DNA from: Micromonospora chokoriensis | GTDB taxonomy: Bacteria > Actinomycetota > Actinomycetes > Mycobacteriales > Micromonosporaceae | NCBI RefSeq assembly: GCF_000718555.1 | Contig: NZ_JOAN01000032.1 | Location: 25,973 to 89,972 of the forward strand | Length of the DNA: 64,000 bases | Reading direction: 5' to 3' | Shown: positions 25,888-34,590 of the stretch, piece after piece | Numbering within the stretch: the stretch's first letter is position 1 | Layout: each line of letters opens with the position of its first letter | Notes under the pieces: generated by a model | Seen by the model: the letters and a program-made list of their open reading frames with translations, nothing else | Database searches by the model: none | What the model was told of the DNA's origin: nothing | Program-made: the position numbers and the translations under genes

Positions 25888-26838
25888 ATGGGTAAGAAGG
25901 TCACTGTCGTCGGGGCTGGCTTCTACGGCTCCACCACCGCACAGCGCCTGGCCGAGTACGACGTCTTCGACACCGTAGTGATCACCGACATCGTGGAGGG
26001 CAAGCCCGCGGGCCTCGCACTCGACCTCAACCAGTCCCGGGCCATCGAGGGCTTCGAGACCAAGGTGGTCGGCGTGACGACCGGCGCCAACGGCGAGGGC
26101 TACGAGGCCATCGAGGGCTCCGACGTCGTCGTGATCACCGCTGGCCTGCCGCGGAAGCCCGGCATGAGCCGGATGGACCTGCTGGAGACCAACGCCAAGA
26201 TCGTCCGCCAGGTCGCTGAGAACGTCGCAAAGTACGCCCCGAACGCCGTCGTCATCGTGGTCTCCAACCCGCTGGACGAGATGACCGCGCTGGCCCAGCT
26301 CGCCACCCAGTTCCCGAAGAACCGGGTGCTCGGCCAGGCCGGCATGCTCGACACCGCCCGGTTCAGCAACTTCGTCGCCGAGGCGCTCAACGTGCCGGTG
26401 GCGTCGGTACGCACGCTGACCCTCGGCTCGCACGGCGACACCATGGTCCCGGTGCCGTCGAAGAGCACCGTCAACGGCAAGCCGCTGCGTGAGGCGATGC
26501 CGGCCGAGCAGATCGAGGAGCTGGTCGTCAAGACCCGCAACGGTGGCGCCGAGGTGGTCGCGCTGCTCAAGACCGGTTCGGCGTACTACGCTCCGTCCGC
26601 CGCTGCCGCCCGGATGGCGAAGGCCGTCGCGGAGGACTCCGGCGAGGTCATGCCGGTCTGCGCCTGGGTCGACGGCGAGTACGGCATCTCCGGCGTCTAC
26701 CTGGGTGTCGAGGCCGCGATCGGCGCCGAGGGCGTCAAGCGGGTCGTCGAGACCGACCTGGACGCCGACGAGCGCGCCAGCCTCCTGGAGGCCGCCGAAG
26801 CCGTCCGCGCCAAGCAGGGCGACATCTCCAGCATGTAG
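25888..26838 (+). CDS. mdh: Malate dehydrogenase (LDH-like type)
   Basis: Interconverts malate and oxaloacetate with NAD; 316 residues. The N-terminal Rossmann loop is VVGAGFYGSTTAQRL. AGLPRKPGMSR carries the Arg that selects malate over lactate, VSNPLDEMT is the conserved Asn region, and GSHGDTMVP has the catalytic His. AGGGAGTGGGAC precedes the ATG. With sucCD and icd nearby, this gives four TCA-cycle genes in 18 kb. A strong terminator follows. Confidence 0.96.
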   Translation: MGKKVTVVGAGFYGSTTAQRLAEYDVFDTVVITDIVEGKPAGLALDLNQSRAIEGFETKVVGVTTGANGEGYEAIEGSDVVVITAGLPRKPGMSRMDLLETNAKIVRQVAENVAKYAPNAVVIVVSNPLDEMTALAQLATQFPKNRVLGQAGMLDTARFSNFVAEALNVPVASVRTLTLGSHGDTMVPVPSKSTVNGKPLREAMPAEQIEELVVKTRNGGAEVVALLKTGSAYYAPSAAAARMAKAVAEDSGEVMPVCAWVDGEYGISGVYLGVEAAIGAEGVKRVVETDLDADERASLLEAAEAVRAKQGDISSM

Positions 26839-26858
26839 TTCCCCGAACCACCGCTTTA

Positions 26859-26894
26859 CGAAGGGCGCGCCGGCTTCCGCCGGCGCGCCCTTCG
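26859..26894 (+). terminator. Terminator of mdh
   Basis: A 15-bp perfect stem (26859-26873 with 26880-26894) and a 6-nt loop, 20 nt after the mdh stop. Confidence 0.85.
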
Positions 26895-26917
26895 CGTCCG
26901 TGCCCCGGCCCGCCCCC

Positions 26918-26978
26918 GGTGATCATGAAGTTATTGCCCGGCTAAGCGGCGTGTCGGCGCAATAACTTCATGATCACC
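26918..26978. repeat. TGATCATGA palindromic element, copy b
   Basis: A 20-bp perfect inverted repeat (26918-26937 with 26959-26978) containing GGTGATCATGAAGTT. It overlaps the 3' end of the metallo-beta-lactamase gene, whose stop codon TAA (26931-26933) lies inside the element. Confidence 0.85.
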
Positions 26979-27791
26979 CCGCGCGGGGTGGGGTGGGGTG
27001 GGGGTGAAGGGGGCGCCTAGGTGGGGGGTGGCTAGCAGGGTGGGGGAGTGGGTGCGGAGGGCGGCCAGTCGGGATCGGCGGGCCTGTTCCGGGTCCACCT
27101 CGTGGGCGTACGCCAGGTCGGGGTCGACGAGTTGCACCATGTGCACCAGCAGGTCGCCGGTGAGCAGCATCCGGTCATCGGCCGAGGTCACCAGCACCGA
27201 CTGGTGACCGGGGGTGTGGCCGGGAGTGGACAGCAGACGTACCGCTGGGGTGAGGGTGGCCTCGCCGTCGACCACCCGGAGTTGGCCCGCGGCGCGCAAG
27301 GGTGCGATCAGGCCGGCCGGCAGCCCCGGGTTGATCGTCTCCGCCGCGTCGAGTTCGGCGCGCTGCACCAGGTAGCTCGCGTTCGGGAAGTACGGCCGCC
27401 CTGGCGTGCCGGTGACCGCCCAGCCGATGTGGTCGCTGTGCAGGTGGGTCAGGACGACAGTGTCGACGTCGGCCGGGTCGATCCCGGCGGCCGCCAGCTC
27501 GGCGGGCATCCGGCCGGGCACCGGCGCCCAGCTGGCGGCGGGTGCGTCGGTCGGGCCGATCCCGGCGTCGACAAGCGTGACCGGCCCGTCGTCGGCGCGG
27601 ATCGCGAAGCTGCGGAATGGCAGCCACCACTGCCCGTCGACGGTCACCGAGGCGGGGTCGAGTCGGTCTGCCTCCCGCCAGTGGGCCGCCGTGGCGTGCG
27701 GAAACGCCTCCGCGCGGGGCTGGAAGAAGGCACCCTCCCCGTCGGTCAGGGCCGTCACCGTGATACACCCGAGAGTGCGGCTCAGTGGCAT
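26931..27791 (-). CDS. MBL-fold metallohydrolase, C-terminus encoded by a palindromic repeat
   Basis: 286 residues from ATG 27791 (MPLSRTLGCITV). The metal-binding motif HLHSDH is at about residues 119-124, with further ligands in STPGHTPGHQS and the LLTGD Asp. It belongs to the AHL-lactonase/glyoxalase-II-like group; the substrate is not inferable. The last 15 or so residues (GDHEVIAPTRRLAGQ) are translated from palindromic copy b, so the original stop was probably lost. A longer frame to 28952 is antisense to icd and rejected. Confidence 0.85.
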   Translation of the reverse strand: MPLSRTLGCITVTALTDGEGAFFQPRAEAFPHATAAHWREADRLDPASVTVDGQWWLPFRSFAIRADDGPVTLVDAGIGPTDAPAASWAPVPGRMPAELAAAGIDPADVDTVVLTHLHSDHIGWAVTGTPGRPYFPNASYLVQRAELDAAETINPGLPAGLIAPLRAAGQLRVVDGEATLTPAVRLLSTPGHTPGHQSVLVTSADDRMLLTGDLLVHMVQLVDPDLAYAHEVDPEQARRSRLAALRTHSPTLLATPHLGAPFTPTPPHPARGDHEVIAPTRRLAGQ

Positions 27792-27877
27792 CGGGCGATG
27801 ATGCCAGGGAACTCCTGTGCCGCGCAGCCCGGTTTCCGCCGGCCGGTCGAGGCCGGCTGGGGGCTGCCGGCCCAATT

Positions 27878-27895
27878 GCAGTACGCTCGTACTGC
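27878..27895. promoter_or_regulatory. Perfect palindrome upstream of icd
   Basis: GCAGTACG, CT, CGTACTGC: 8-bp arms with a 2-nt spacer, 35 nt before the icd ATG and in the divergent region shared with the MBL gene. It contains TACGCT, a possible -10 box. Likely an operator for an unidentified regulator. Confidence 0.5.
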
Positions 27896-27929
27896 TTGAG
27901 CACGTGTCCCCCGAGAGGAGCGCCGGCCG

Positions 27930-29147
27930 ATGGCGAAGATCAAGGTAAACAACCCGGTCGTAGAACTCGACGGCGACGAGATGACCCGGATCATCTGGAA
28001 GCAGATCCGGGAGCAGCTGATCCTGCCCTACCTCGACGTCGACCTGCACTACTACGACCTGTCGATCCAGCACCGTGACGAGACCAACGACCAGGTCACG
28101 ATCGACGCCGCCAACGCCATCAAGGAGCACGGCGTCGGCGTCAAGTGCGCGACCATCACCCCGGACGAGGCCCGGGTCGAGGAGTTCGGCCTGAAGAAGA
28201 TGTGGCGGTCGCCCAACGGCACCATCCGCAACATCCTCGGCGGCGTCGTCTTCCGTGAGCCGATCATCATGTCCAACGTGCCGCGGCTGGTCCCCGGCTG
28301 GACCAAGCCGATCATCATCGGCCGGCACGCCCACGGTGACCAGTACAAGGCCACCGACTTCGTCGTCCCCGGCCCGGGCACGGTGACCATCACCTACACC
28401 CCCGCCGACGGCGGCGCGCCGATGGAGATGGAGGTCGCCAACTTCTCCGGCGGCGGCATCGCCATGGGCATGTACAACTACGACGAGTCGATCCGGGACT
28501 TCGCCCGGGCGTCGTTCCGGTACGGCCTGGACCGCAACTACCCGGTCTACCTGTCCACCAAGAACACCATCCTCAAGGCGTACGACGGCCGGTTCAAGGA
28601 CATCTTCGCTGAGGTGTTCGAGGCCGAGTTCAAGGCCGAGTTCGCCGCTGCCGGCATCACCTACGAGCACCGGCTGATCGACGACATGGTCGCCGCCGCG
28701 CTCAAGTGGGAGGGCGGCTACGTCTGGGCCTGCAAGAACTACGACGGTGACGTGCAGTCCGACACCGTCGCGCAGGGCTTCGGCTCGCTGGGTCTGATGA
28801 CCTCCGTGCTGCTCTCCCCGGACGGTCGGACCGTCGAGGCCGAGGCCGCGCACGGCACGGTCACCCGGCACTACCGGCAGTACCAGAAGGGCGAGAAGAC
28901 CTCGACCAACCCGATCGCGTCGATCTACGCCTGGACCCGTGGCCTGGCCCACCGGGGCAAGCTGGACGGCACCCCGGCGGTCACCGAGTTCGCCAACACC
29001 CTGGAGCAGGTCATCGTCGACACCGTCGAAGGCGGCCAGATGACCAAGGACCTCTCGCTGCTCATCTCGCGCGACGCTCCGTGGCTGACCACCGACGAGT
29101 TCATGAACGCGCTCGACGAGAACCTGGCCCGCAAGATCGGCGCCTGA
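27930..29147 (+). CDS. icd: NADP-dependent isocitrate dehydrogenase (homodimeric, eukaryotic-like type)
   Basis: Oxidises isocitrate to 2-oxoglutarate in the TCA cycle; 405 residues. The N-terminus [19 protein letters not shown] and [19 protein letters not shown] (isocitrate phosphate-binding Ser/Asn and Arg residues) match the IDH1/IDH2-like group rather than the E. coli type. [16 protein letters not shown] has the metal-binding Asp residues, and [17 protein letters not shown] the cofactor loop. GAGAGGAG precedes the ATG. A palindrome at 27878-27895 may regulate it. Confidence 0.97.
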   Translation: MAKIKVNNPVVELDGDEMTRIIWKQIREQLILPYLDVDLHYYDLSIQHRDETNDQVTIDAANAIKEHGVGVKCATITPDEARVEEFGLKKMWRSPNGTIRNILGGVVFREPIIMSNVPRLVPGWTKPIIIGRHAHGDQYKATDFVVPGPGTVTITYTPADGGAPMEMEVANFSGGGIAMGMYNYDESIRDFARASFRYGLDRNYPVYLSTKNTILKAYDGRFKDIFAEVFEAEFKAEFAAAGITYEHRLIDDMVAAALKWEGGYVWACKNYDGDVQSDTVAQGFGSLGLMTSVLLSPDGRTVEAEAAHGTVTRHYRQYQKGEKTSTNPIASIYAWTRGLAHRGKLDGTPAVTEFANTLEQVIVDTVEGGQMTKDLSLLISRDAPWLTTDEFMNALDENLARKIGA

Positions 29148-29170
29148 TCCAGGCGTACCGCGTCATCGAA

Positions 29171-29195
29171 GCCCGCCGGCACCCTGCCGGCGGGC
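29171..29195 (+). terminator. Terminator of icd
   Basis: An 11-bp perfect stem (GCCCGCCGGCA at 29171-29181 with 29185-29195) and a CCC loop, 23 nt after the stop. Confidence 0.8.
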
Positions 29196-29229
29196 GTCGG
29201 CGTGTCCGGCGCTGACGCGCCGACCGGCG

Positions 29230-29306
29230 TCACTGCGGTCGGCGCGCCTCGTTGACCAGGATGGACGAGATGCCAGTCGAGTCCAGGAAGGTTGACCTCG
29301 GTCGAC
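29230..29306 (-). pseudogene. Possible remnant of a STAS-domain (anti-sigma-factor antagonist) gene
   Basis: The minus strand encodes STFLDSTGISSILVNEAR before a TGA, resembling the phosphorylation-site strand of SpoIIAA-like STAS proteins (typically VDLxxVTFLDSTGI). The preceding VD lies one base out of frame, and neither a domain start nor the C-terminal helices is found. The rest of 29148-29448 holds the icd and galT terminators and no other gene. Confidence 0.35.
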
Positions 29307-29376
29307 CCGCGGCACCCGTGCGCCGATCAGCCAGCCTTCCCGGCTGTGCCGTGCACAGCCAGCCGTCCCTTCCCTG

Positions 29377-29402
29377 CGGGGGGCCCTGTCCCGGGCCCCC
29401 CG
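29377..29402 (-). terminator. Hairpin downstream of galT
   Basis: A 10-bp perfect GC stem (29377-29386 with 29393-29402), 6-nt loop, about 50 nt after the galT stop. A smaller perfect hairpin (GGCTGTGC/GCACAGCC, 29342-29360) follows. Confidence 0.6.
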
Positions 29403-29448
29403 CGCCCTGTTTCCCGCCACTCACCGCACAGCGGGAGTGCAGCGCGGC

Positions 29449-30525
29449 TCAGGCGGCGCGCAGCAGGTCGGCGGCGCGCTCCGGGGAGATGTCGTTGATG
29501 AAGACGCCCATCGCGGACTCGGAGCCCGCCAGGTACTTCAGCTTGTCGGTGGCCCGCCGGATGCTGAACAGCTGTAGGTGCAGGTGGCCCAGCTCGCGAT
29601 CGATCCGCACGGGCGCCTGGTGCCAGGCCGAGATATACGGCATCGGCATGTCGAACAGGCCGTCGAAGCGGCGCAGCAGGTCCAGGTAGAGCGGCCCGAA
29701 CGCGTCCCGCTCGCTGTCGCTGAGCGCCGGGATGTCCGGCACGACGCGGTGCGGCGCGAGGTGCACCTCGAACGGCCAGCGCGCGGCCGCCGGGACGAAC
29801 GCCGTCCAGTGTTCGTTCTCGGCGACCACCCGGTCGCCGGTGGCGCGCTCGGCGGCCAGCACGTCCGCGTACAGGTTGCCCCCGCCGGTCCGCTCGGCGT
29901 GCCGGCGTGCCGCGGCCAGCAGCGCGCGGGTGCGCGGCGTCACGAAGGGGTACGCGTAGATCTGCCCGTGCGGGTGGTGCAGCGTCACGCCGATCTCGAC
30001 GCCCCGGTTCTCGAAGCAGAAGACCTGCTCGACGCCGGGCAGCTCGCCGAGCACCTCGGTGCGGTCGGCGAGCGCGTCCAGCACGGTACGGACCCGGCGC
30101 GGCGGCAGGCTGGCGAAGGAGGCGTTGTGGTCGGACGTGAAGCAGACCACCTCGCACCGACCGAGGCCGGGCCGAACCGGTGTGAACGGGGTGATCTCCC
30201 CGGGCTCCTCGGCCACCCGGCCGCTCAGCGACGGGAAACGGTTCTCGAAGACCACCACGTCGTAGTCGGGTGCGGGGATCTCGGTCAGCCGGTCGCCCGC
30301 CGACGGGTCGAGGGGGCACTCGTTCGCCGGCGGGAGGAAGATGCGGGTCTGCCGGTGGGCGGCGATCGCCACCCACTCGTCGCTAAGTGGGTCGTAACGC
30401 AGCTGCGACGCGGGTGGAGACGGCGGCAGGTCCCGGCGGTCCGGTTGGTCCCGGACGGCGTCGTCGCGCTCGTCGAAGTAGATCAGCTCCCGGCCGTCGG
30501 CCAGGTCGATCGCGGTGCGCTTCAC
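29449..30525 (-). CDS. galT: Galactose-1-phosphate uridylyltransferase
   Basis: Leloir pathway enzyme that exchanges UMP between UDP-glucose and galactose-1-phosphate; 358 residues. The HIT-like active site is HHPHGQIYAYP, where the His of HPH forms the UMP adduct. YISAWHQAP and HLHLQLF give the second conserved His cluster, and ENRFPSL is the family N-terminal motif. GTG 30525 overlaps the stop of the upstream DeoR gene by 4 bp, so the regulator and enzyme are one transcript. galK and galE are not in the window. Confidence 0.94.
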   Translation of the reverse strand: MKRTAIDLADGRELIYFDERDDAVRDQPDRRDLPPSPPASQLRYDPLSDEWVAIAAHRQTRIFLPPANECPLDPSAGDRLTEIPAPDYDVVVFENRFPSLSGRVAEEPGEITPFTPVRPGLGRCEVVCFTSDHNASFASLPPRRVRTVLDALADRTEVLGELPGVEQVFCFENRGVEIGVTLHHPHGQIYAYPFVTPRTRALLAAARRHAERTGGGNLYADVLAAERATGDRVVAENEHWTAFVPAAARWPFEVHLAPHRVVPDIPALSDSERDAFGPLYLDLLRRFDGLFDMPMPYISAWHQAPVRIDRELGHLHLQLFSIRRATDKLKYLAGSESAMGVFINDISPERAADLLRAA

Positions 30526-31346
30526 GGCGCCGTCCCCTCAGTCGTCGGCGTGCGCGTCACGCGGCCCGCCCCTGTCGCGTTCACCATGATCAGTTCGCCC
30601 ACCTGTTCGCCGAGTATCTGTTGCGCGGGCGGGGGCAGCCGGTCGTCGCTGACCAGTACGTGGGCTGCCGCCAGCTCGACGATCGAGGAGATCCCCACGG
30701 TGCCCCACTTGGTGTGGTCGGCGAGCACCACCAGTTGGTCCGCCGCCGCCACGAGGGCCCGGTCGGTCTCCGCCTCCATGAGGTTCGGGGTGGTGAAGCC
30801 GGCCCGTTCGGTGATGCCGTGCACGCCCAGGAAGAGCAGGTCCAGGTGCAGTGACCGGATGGCCCCGACCGCGAGTGGGCCGACCAGCGCGTCCGACGGT
30901 GTGCGTACGCCGCCGGTGAGCACCACCGTCTGGTCCGGGCGGCCCCCGGCGTGCAGGATCTCGGCGACCGGCAGCGAGTTGGTCACCACGGTCAGGTCGG
31001 GCACGTCCACCAGCCGGCGGGCCAGCTCGGCCGTGGTGGTGCCGGCGGAGAGCGCGACCGCGGCTCCCGGTCGGACCAGCTGAGCCGCCCGGTCGGCGAT
31101 GGCGGCCTTCTCCGGCAGTTGGCGGACGGACTTGGCGTCGAAGCCCGGCTCGTCGGTGGAACTCGGCCCGGTCTTGGTGGCGCCACCGTGCACCTTGGCC
31201 AGCAGGCCGCGCTCGTGCAGAGCCTCCAGGTCGCGCCGGATGGTCATGTCGGAGACGGCGAACTCGCCTGCCAACTCGCTGACCCGGACGCCGCCGGTCG
31301 TGCGGACCCGCTCCAGGATGGCCGCCTGCCGCTGCTGAGCGAGCAT
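30522..31346 (-). CDS. DeoR/GlpR-family transcriptional regulator
   Basis: 274 residues from ATG 31346 (MLAQQRQAAILERV), chosen because GGGAGG is 8 nt upstream; GTG 31370 would add 8 residues. The N-terminal helix-turn-helix (VSELAGEFAVSDMTIRRDLEAL) is followed by the DeoRC sensor domain with VALSAGTTTAELARRL and VVLTGG, which binds a sugar phosphate in relatives. Coupling to galT suggests control of galactose use. An inverted repeat upstream fits autoregulation. Confidence 0.92.
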   Translation of the reverse strand: MLAQQRQAAILERVRTTGGVRVSELAGEFAVSDMTIRRDLEALHERGLLAKVHGGATKTGPSSTDEPGFDAKSVRQLPEKAAIADRAAQLVRPGAAVALSAGTTTAELARRLVDVPDLTVVTNSLPVAEILHAGGRPDQTVVLTGGVRTPSDALVGPLAVGAIRSLHLDLLFLGVHGITERAGFTTPNLMEAETDRALVAAADQLVVLADHTKWGTVGISSIVELAAAHVLVSDDRLPPPAQQILGEQVGELIMVNATGAGRVTRTPTTEGTAP

Positions 31347-31390
31347 CCGCCGTGCCTCCCGGGGGTCCACATACCCTCACGCAGTCAAAC

Positions 31391-31412
31391 GTGTTCCAAC
31401 AAAGATGAACAC
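31391..31412. promoter_or_regulatory. Probable DeoR operator
   Basis: GTGTTC (31391-31396) and GAACAC (31407-31412) form a perfect 6-bp inverted repeat with an AT-rich 10-bp spacer (CAACAAAGAT), 45 nt upstream of the regulator start. AT-rich spacers of this kind are usual for DeoR-family sites. Confidence 0.6.
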
Positions 31413-31457
31413 TAGCGCGTAGTGGTCAGCGGTGGAAGAAAAGGGGTACGGCAACGC

Positions 31458-32987
31458 TCAGGCAGACGCGATCTTCAGCTCCACCCAGCCGGTCTCGGTC
31501 AGATGGTGCAGCACGGCCTGCACCGCGTCCGCCACGCTCAGGTCGGTGGTGTCGAGCACCAGATCGGCGTCGGTCGGCTCCTCGTACGGGTCGTCGATGC
31601 CGGTCATCCCGGTGATCAGGCCGGCTCGTGCCCGCGCGTACAGGCCCTTGCGGTCCCGCCGCTCGCACACCTCCAGCGGAGTGGCCACATGCACCAGCAC
31701 GAAACCCGCCCCGGCGGCGAGGGCCATCTCCCGGGCGGTGGCGCGGGCCGCCGCGTACGGGGCGATCGGGCAGCAGACGCCCACCCCGCGGTGCCGGGCG
31801 ACCTCGGCAGCCACCCAGCCGATCCGCCGCACGTTGAGATCGCGGTCGGCCTTGCTGAAGCTCAGCCCGGCGGAGAGTTCCCGGCGCACCACGTCCCCGT
31901 CGAGCAGGGTGACCGTGCGGTCGCCGCTCTCCCGTAACGCGTCGGCCAACCCTCGGGCGATAGTCGACTTGCCGGAGCCGGAGAGGCCGGTCAGGAACAC
32001 CACCAGCCCTCGGTGCCGGCGCGGCGGCCGGGCCCGGGCCAACTCCCGGGCCACGTCGGGCGGGGTGTGCCACTCCGGCAACGGGAAACCCCGGTCGAGC
32101 AGGTCGTCGATCTCCGGCTGGGTCAGCGCGAGCCGGCGGTTGCGCGGTGGGATGTCCTCCCGCCAGCGCCACTGCCCGTCCCGGTTGTCGTACGCGAGTT
32201 CGCGCGGCACCAGCACCCGCAGCCCGGCGCCGGAGAGCATCTCCCCGGTGGAGAGCAGGTGGGTGACCCCGTACGCGGCGGAGACCCGGGCACGCAGCAA
32301 CGCGTCGCTGATCTCCTCGCGTCGGTGCGACAGCGGCACCGCGACCAGGGTGGCAGGCGGCATCCGGTCCCGGGCCGCGAAGATCGTGCGGACCAGCGCC
32401 TCCGGCGGGAGCCCGTCGGTGCCGCCCTCACCGACCGGGATCATCACGAGCAGATGGGCGGCCAGGGTGCGGGCGGCGTGCGCGATCTGGGCGAGCTGCG
32501 GTCGATGCAGCGGCCGGTCGGCGATCACCCCGAGCACCCGGCCCGGGGGCAGCAGCGCGCGGACCTCTTCCGGGCTGCGGCGCAGCCGCTGGAACGGACC
32601 GTGCCCACCGTCGCCCAGTCGCCGGACCTGGCCGCCCAACCCCGCCACGCCCTCGCGTACCGGCCAGACGTCGGCCACGTCGAGCGCGGCCGTCGGGGCG
32701 CCCTCGCCGTCGGTCAACACCAGCGCCCGGCGGGCCGGGTCGCGTGGATCGAAGCCCTGGGCCAGCGTGGCCGGCACCTGGAGGGTGACCGCGACCTGCC
32801 ACGGCGCGCCGTCGGCCAGCCGGCCGCGCCGGCTGACCGAGACCAGGTCGGCGCGGGTCATGAAGCCGGTAAGCGGGGCGTACGCGCCAGTCAGCAGCAG
32901 CTCCAGATCCGCGAGCTCACCGGGACGTGGCGTGTACGCCGGTGCGTCTCGCAGCACCTCGTCGGGCAGCACCCAGCCGTTGCTCAT
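31458..32987 (-). CDS. cysC: Adenylyl-sulfate (APS) kinase fused to a degenerate ATP-sulfurylase-like domain
   Basis: 509 residues from ATG 32987. Residues 1-320 resemble ATP sulfurylase (APLTGFMTRADL; LPEWHTPPDVARELA). The catalytic QTRNPxHxxH motif is replaced by IADRPLHRPQ (155-164), and the GRDH motif by STGE, so this domain should not make APS. Residues 325-509 are an intact APS kinase, with P-loop GLSGSGKST (334-342), DGDVVRREL, FSKADRDLNVRR and KGLYARARAGLI, converting APS to PAPS. The genuine sulfurylase (CysDN) must be elsewhere. It is monocistronic. Confidence 0.88.
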   Translation of the reverse strand: MSNGWVLPDEVLRDAPAYTPRPGELADLELLLTGAYAPLTGFMTRADLVSVSRRGRLADGAPWQVAVTLQVPATLAQGFDPRDPARRALVLTDGEGAPTAALDVADVWPVREGVAGLGGQVRRLGDGGHGPFQRLRRSPEEVRALLPPGRVLGVIADRPLHRPQLAQIAHAARTLAAHLLVMIPVGEGGTDGLPPEALVRTIFAARDRMPPATLVAVPLSHRREEISDALLRARVSAAYGVTHLLSTGEMLSGAGLRVLVPRELAYDNRDGQWRWREDIPPRNRRLALTQPEIDDLLDRGFPLPEWHTPPDVARELARARPPRRHRGLVVFLTGLSGSGKSTIARGLADALRESGDRTVTLLDGDVVRRELSAGLSFSKADRDLNVRRIGWVAAEVARHRGVGVCCPIAPYAAARATAREMALAAGAGFVLVHVATPLEVCERRDRKGLYARARAGLITGMTGIDDPYEEPTDADLVLDTTDLSVADAVQAVLHHLTETGWVELKIASA

Positions 32988-33075
32988 CCACACCCCCTAC
33001 TCGCTGACCGGCACACAGTTTCGCAGCCGACTGCCGATCGGTCGAGAGCGCCACTCCACGACCCGTGCGGACGGA

Positions 33076-34590
33076 TCAGCGCTTGATCCGCCGGCCGACC
33101 GCCGACCGCACCCAGTTCCACGGTTTCCGCTCGTCGCGGATCCGAGGTCGCGAGCCGTCGGCCCGGCAGATGAACACCAGCGGTAGCCGCGCGTCCTCGG
33201 TCCAGCCCACGTTTGTGATCCGGGCCTTGAGCATCCAGCTGCCCCTGGTCCGGCCGCCGTTGAGAGCGGCGAAGTCGATCGTTGCGGTGGCCCGGTGCAC
33301 CAGGTGGACGGTGTCCGCTCCGGTCGTACCGGTGATCCGCTCGGTCTGGAAGGTCATCGGAAGAAAGATCTCGGCGCCGGTCTCCCGGTGGCGGGCCACC
33401 AGGTCCAGGCGGGCCTTGCGCACCTGAGCGGTGGCGTCGAGCACCTCGGGGGCGATCTCGTCCATCGGGAGCACCAGCACGTCGCGGCCATCGTCGGCGC
33501 GGAAGCCGACCGGCTGTTTCTTCGAGCGCAGCTCGGCGGCGAGGGTCACTGTGACAGCGTGGTCGGCATGATGGAGTTCGTCGATCGTGCCGTGCGCGGC
33601 GATGCCCGCCTCCCAACGGGCCAGCTTGCGTAGGTCCGCGACGCGGCCCCGCTCCGCCAGGTAGGCCATGGCCCGCAGCAGGGGCGGCAACCCGGCGGCG
33701 ACGCCAGGGGCGAAGCGGTCCTGGATGATCTTCTGGATCTCCAGCGCGACCTGCTCCAGCCACGCCTCGGGGGCCTCCAGCAGTCGCTTGCCGCGCAGTC
33801 GGCTGAGCATCTCGTTGCGCAGCCAGCGCCGGTGCAGCCGGTCCCGCAGCGGGCCGGGCTCGGTGTGCGCGTCGACGATGTCCAACGCGTCCCGCACGGC
33901 CCCGTAGTAGCTCGACGGCTCCAGCTGGCCCGCCGTGACGTTGCGCGAGTCGGTCCGCTGGACGTGGTGGTAGCAGGTGTAGTCGGACAGCACCGAGGTG
34001 TGTCGGGACAGGAAGTAGGCCCGCGTGACCATCGCGTGGTCCTCCAGCCGACGCTTGCCGCCCTCCGGAAACCGCAGATCGTGCTCGTTGAGAAACGCGC
34101 GCCGGAACAGCTTGTGGCAGGTCAGGCTGTCGATCAGCGGCGCGTTCGCCAGGGTGGCGTCGAAGCGGTTCTTCCGGAACAGCTCCCGCGGCACCGGGCG
34201 TCCGTACCCGGCCATCTTCCCGACGACGATGTCCGCGTCGTTCGCCTTCGCGCAGGCGTGGAGCCGCTCAAGCGCCTCGTCGGCGAACCAGTCGTCGTCG
34301 TCGGCGAAGAAGACGTACTCGCCACGAGCGTGGTCGACGCCGAGATTGCGCGGGCGCGACGGCCAGCCGGAGTTCTCGATGTGCAGAACGGTGATGTGCG
34401 GGTGCTCGGCGGCCAGCCGGTCCAGGCGCTTGGCGGTGCTGTCGGTCGAGCCGTCGTCGACGAAGATCACTTCGAACTCGGCGGCGGGCAGCGACTGGCG
34501 CAGTAGCGACGCGGCGAGCTTCTCGATGTGCGGCCCGCAGTTGTAAGCCGGCACCACAACGCTCACTTTGGGGACGCCCACCTCGGCCAT
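33076..34590 (-). CDS. Family 2 glycosyltransferase with large C-terminal accessory region
   Basis: 504 residues. The N-terminal GT-A domain has VSVVVPAYNCGPHIEKL, VDDGSTDST (nucleotide-binding Asp) and FADDDDWF (DXD metal site) within the first 110 residues. HDLRFPEGGKRRLEDHAMV holds the likely catalytic ED(H). The C-terminal 250 residues are helical then beta-rich, an arrangement seen in teichoic-acid or capsule transferases such as TarS/TagF relatives. The acceptor is unknown. ATG 34590 with GGAGGG upstream is preferred over TTG 34593. No membrane segment. Confidence 0.85.
   Translation of the reverse strand: MAEVGVPKVSVVVPAYNCGPHIEKLAASLLRQSLPAAEFEVIFVDDGSTDSTAKRLDRLAAEHPHITVLHIENSGWPSRPRNLGVDHARGEYVFFADDDDWFADEALERLHACAKANDADIVVGKMAGYGRPVPRELFRKNRFDATLANAPLIDSLTCHKLFRRAFLNEHDLRFPEGGKRRLEDHAMVTRAYFLSRHTSVLSDYTCYHHVQRTDSRNVTAGQLEPSSYYGAVRDALDIVDAHTEPGPLRDRLHRRWLRNEMLSRLRGKRLLEAPEAWLEQVALEIQKIIQDRFAPGVAAGLPPLLRAMAYLAERGRVADLRKLARWEAGIAAHGTIDELHHADHAVTVTLAAELRSKKQPVGFRADDGRDVLVLPMDEIAPEVLDATAQVRKARLDLVARHRETGAEIFLPMTFQTERITGTTGADTVHLVHRATATIDFAALNGGRTRGSWMLKARITNVGWTEDARLPLVFICRADGSRPRIRDERKPWNWVRSAVGRRIKR

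Noticed and set aside
26931..28952. A 673-residue minus-strand frame
   Set aside because: Its upstream half is antisense to icd; only the part from ATG 27791 is a real MBL-fold gene.
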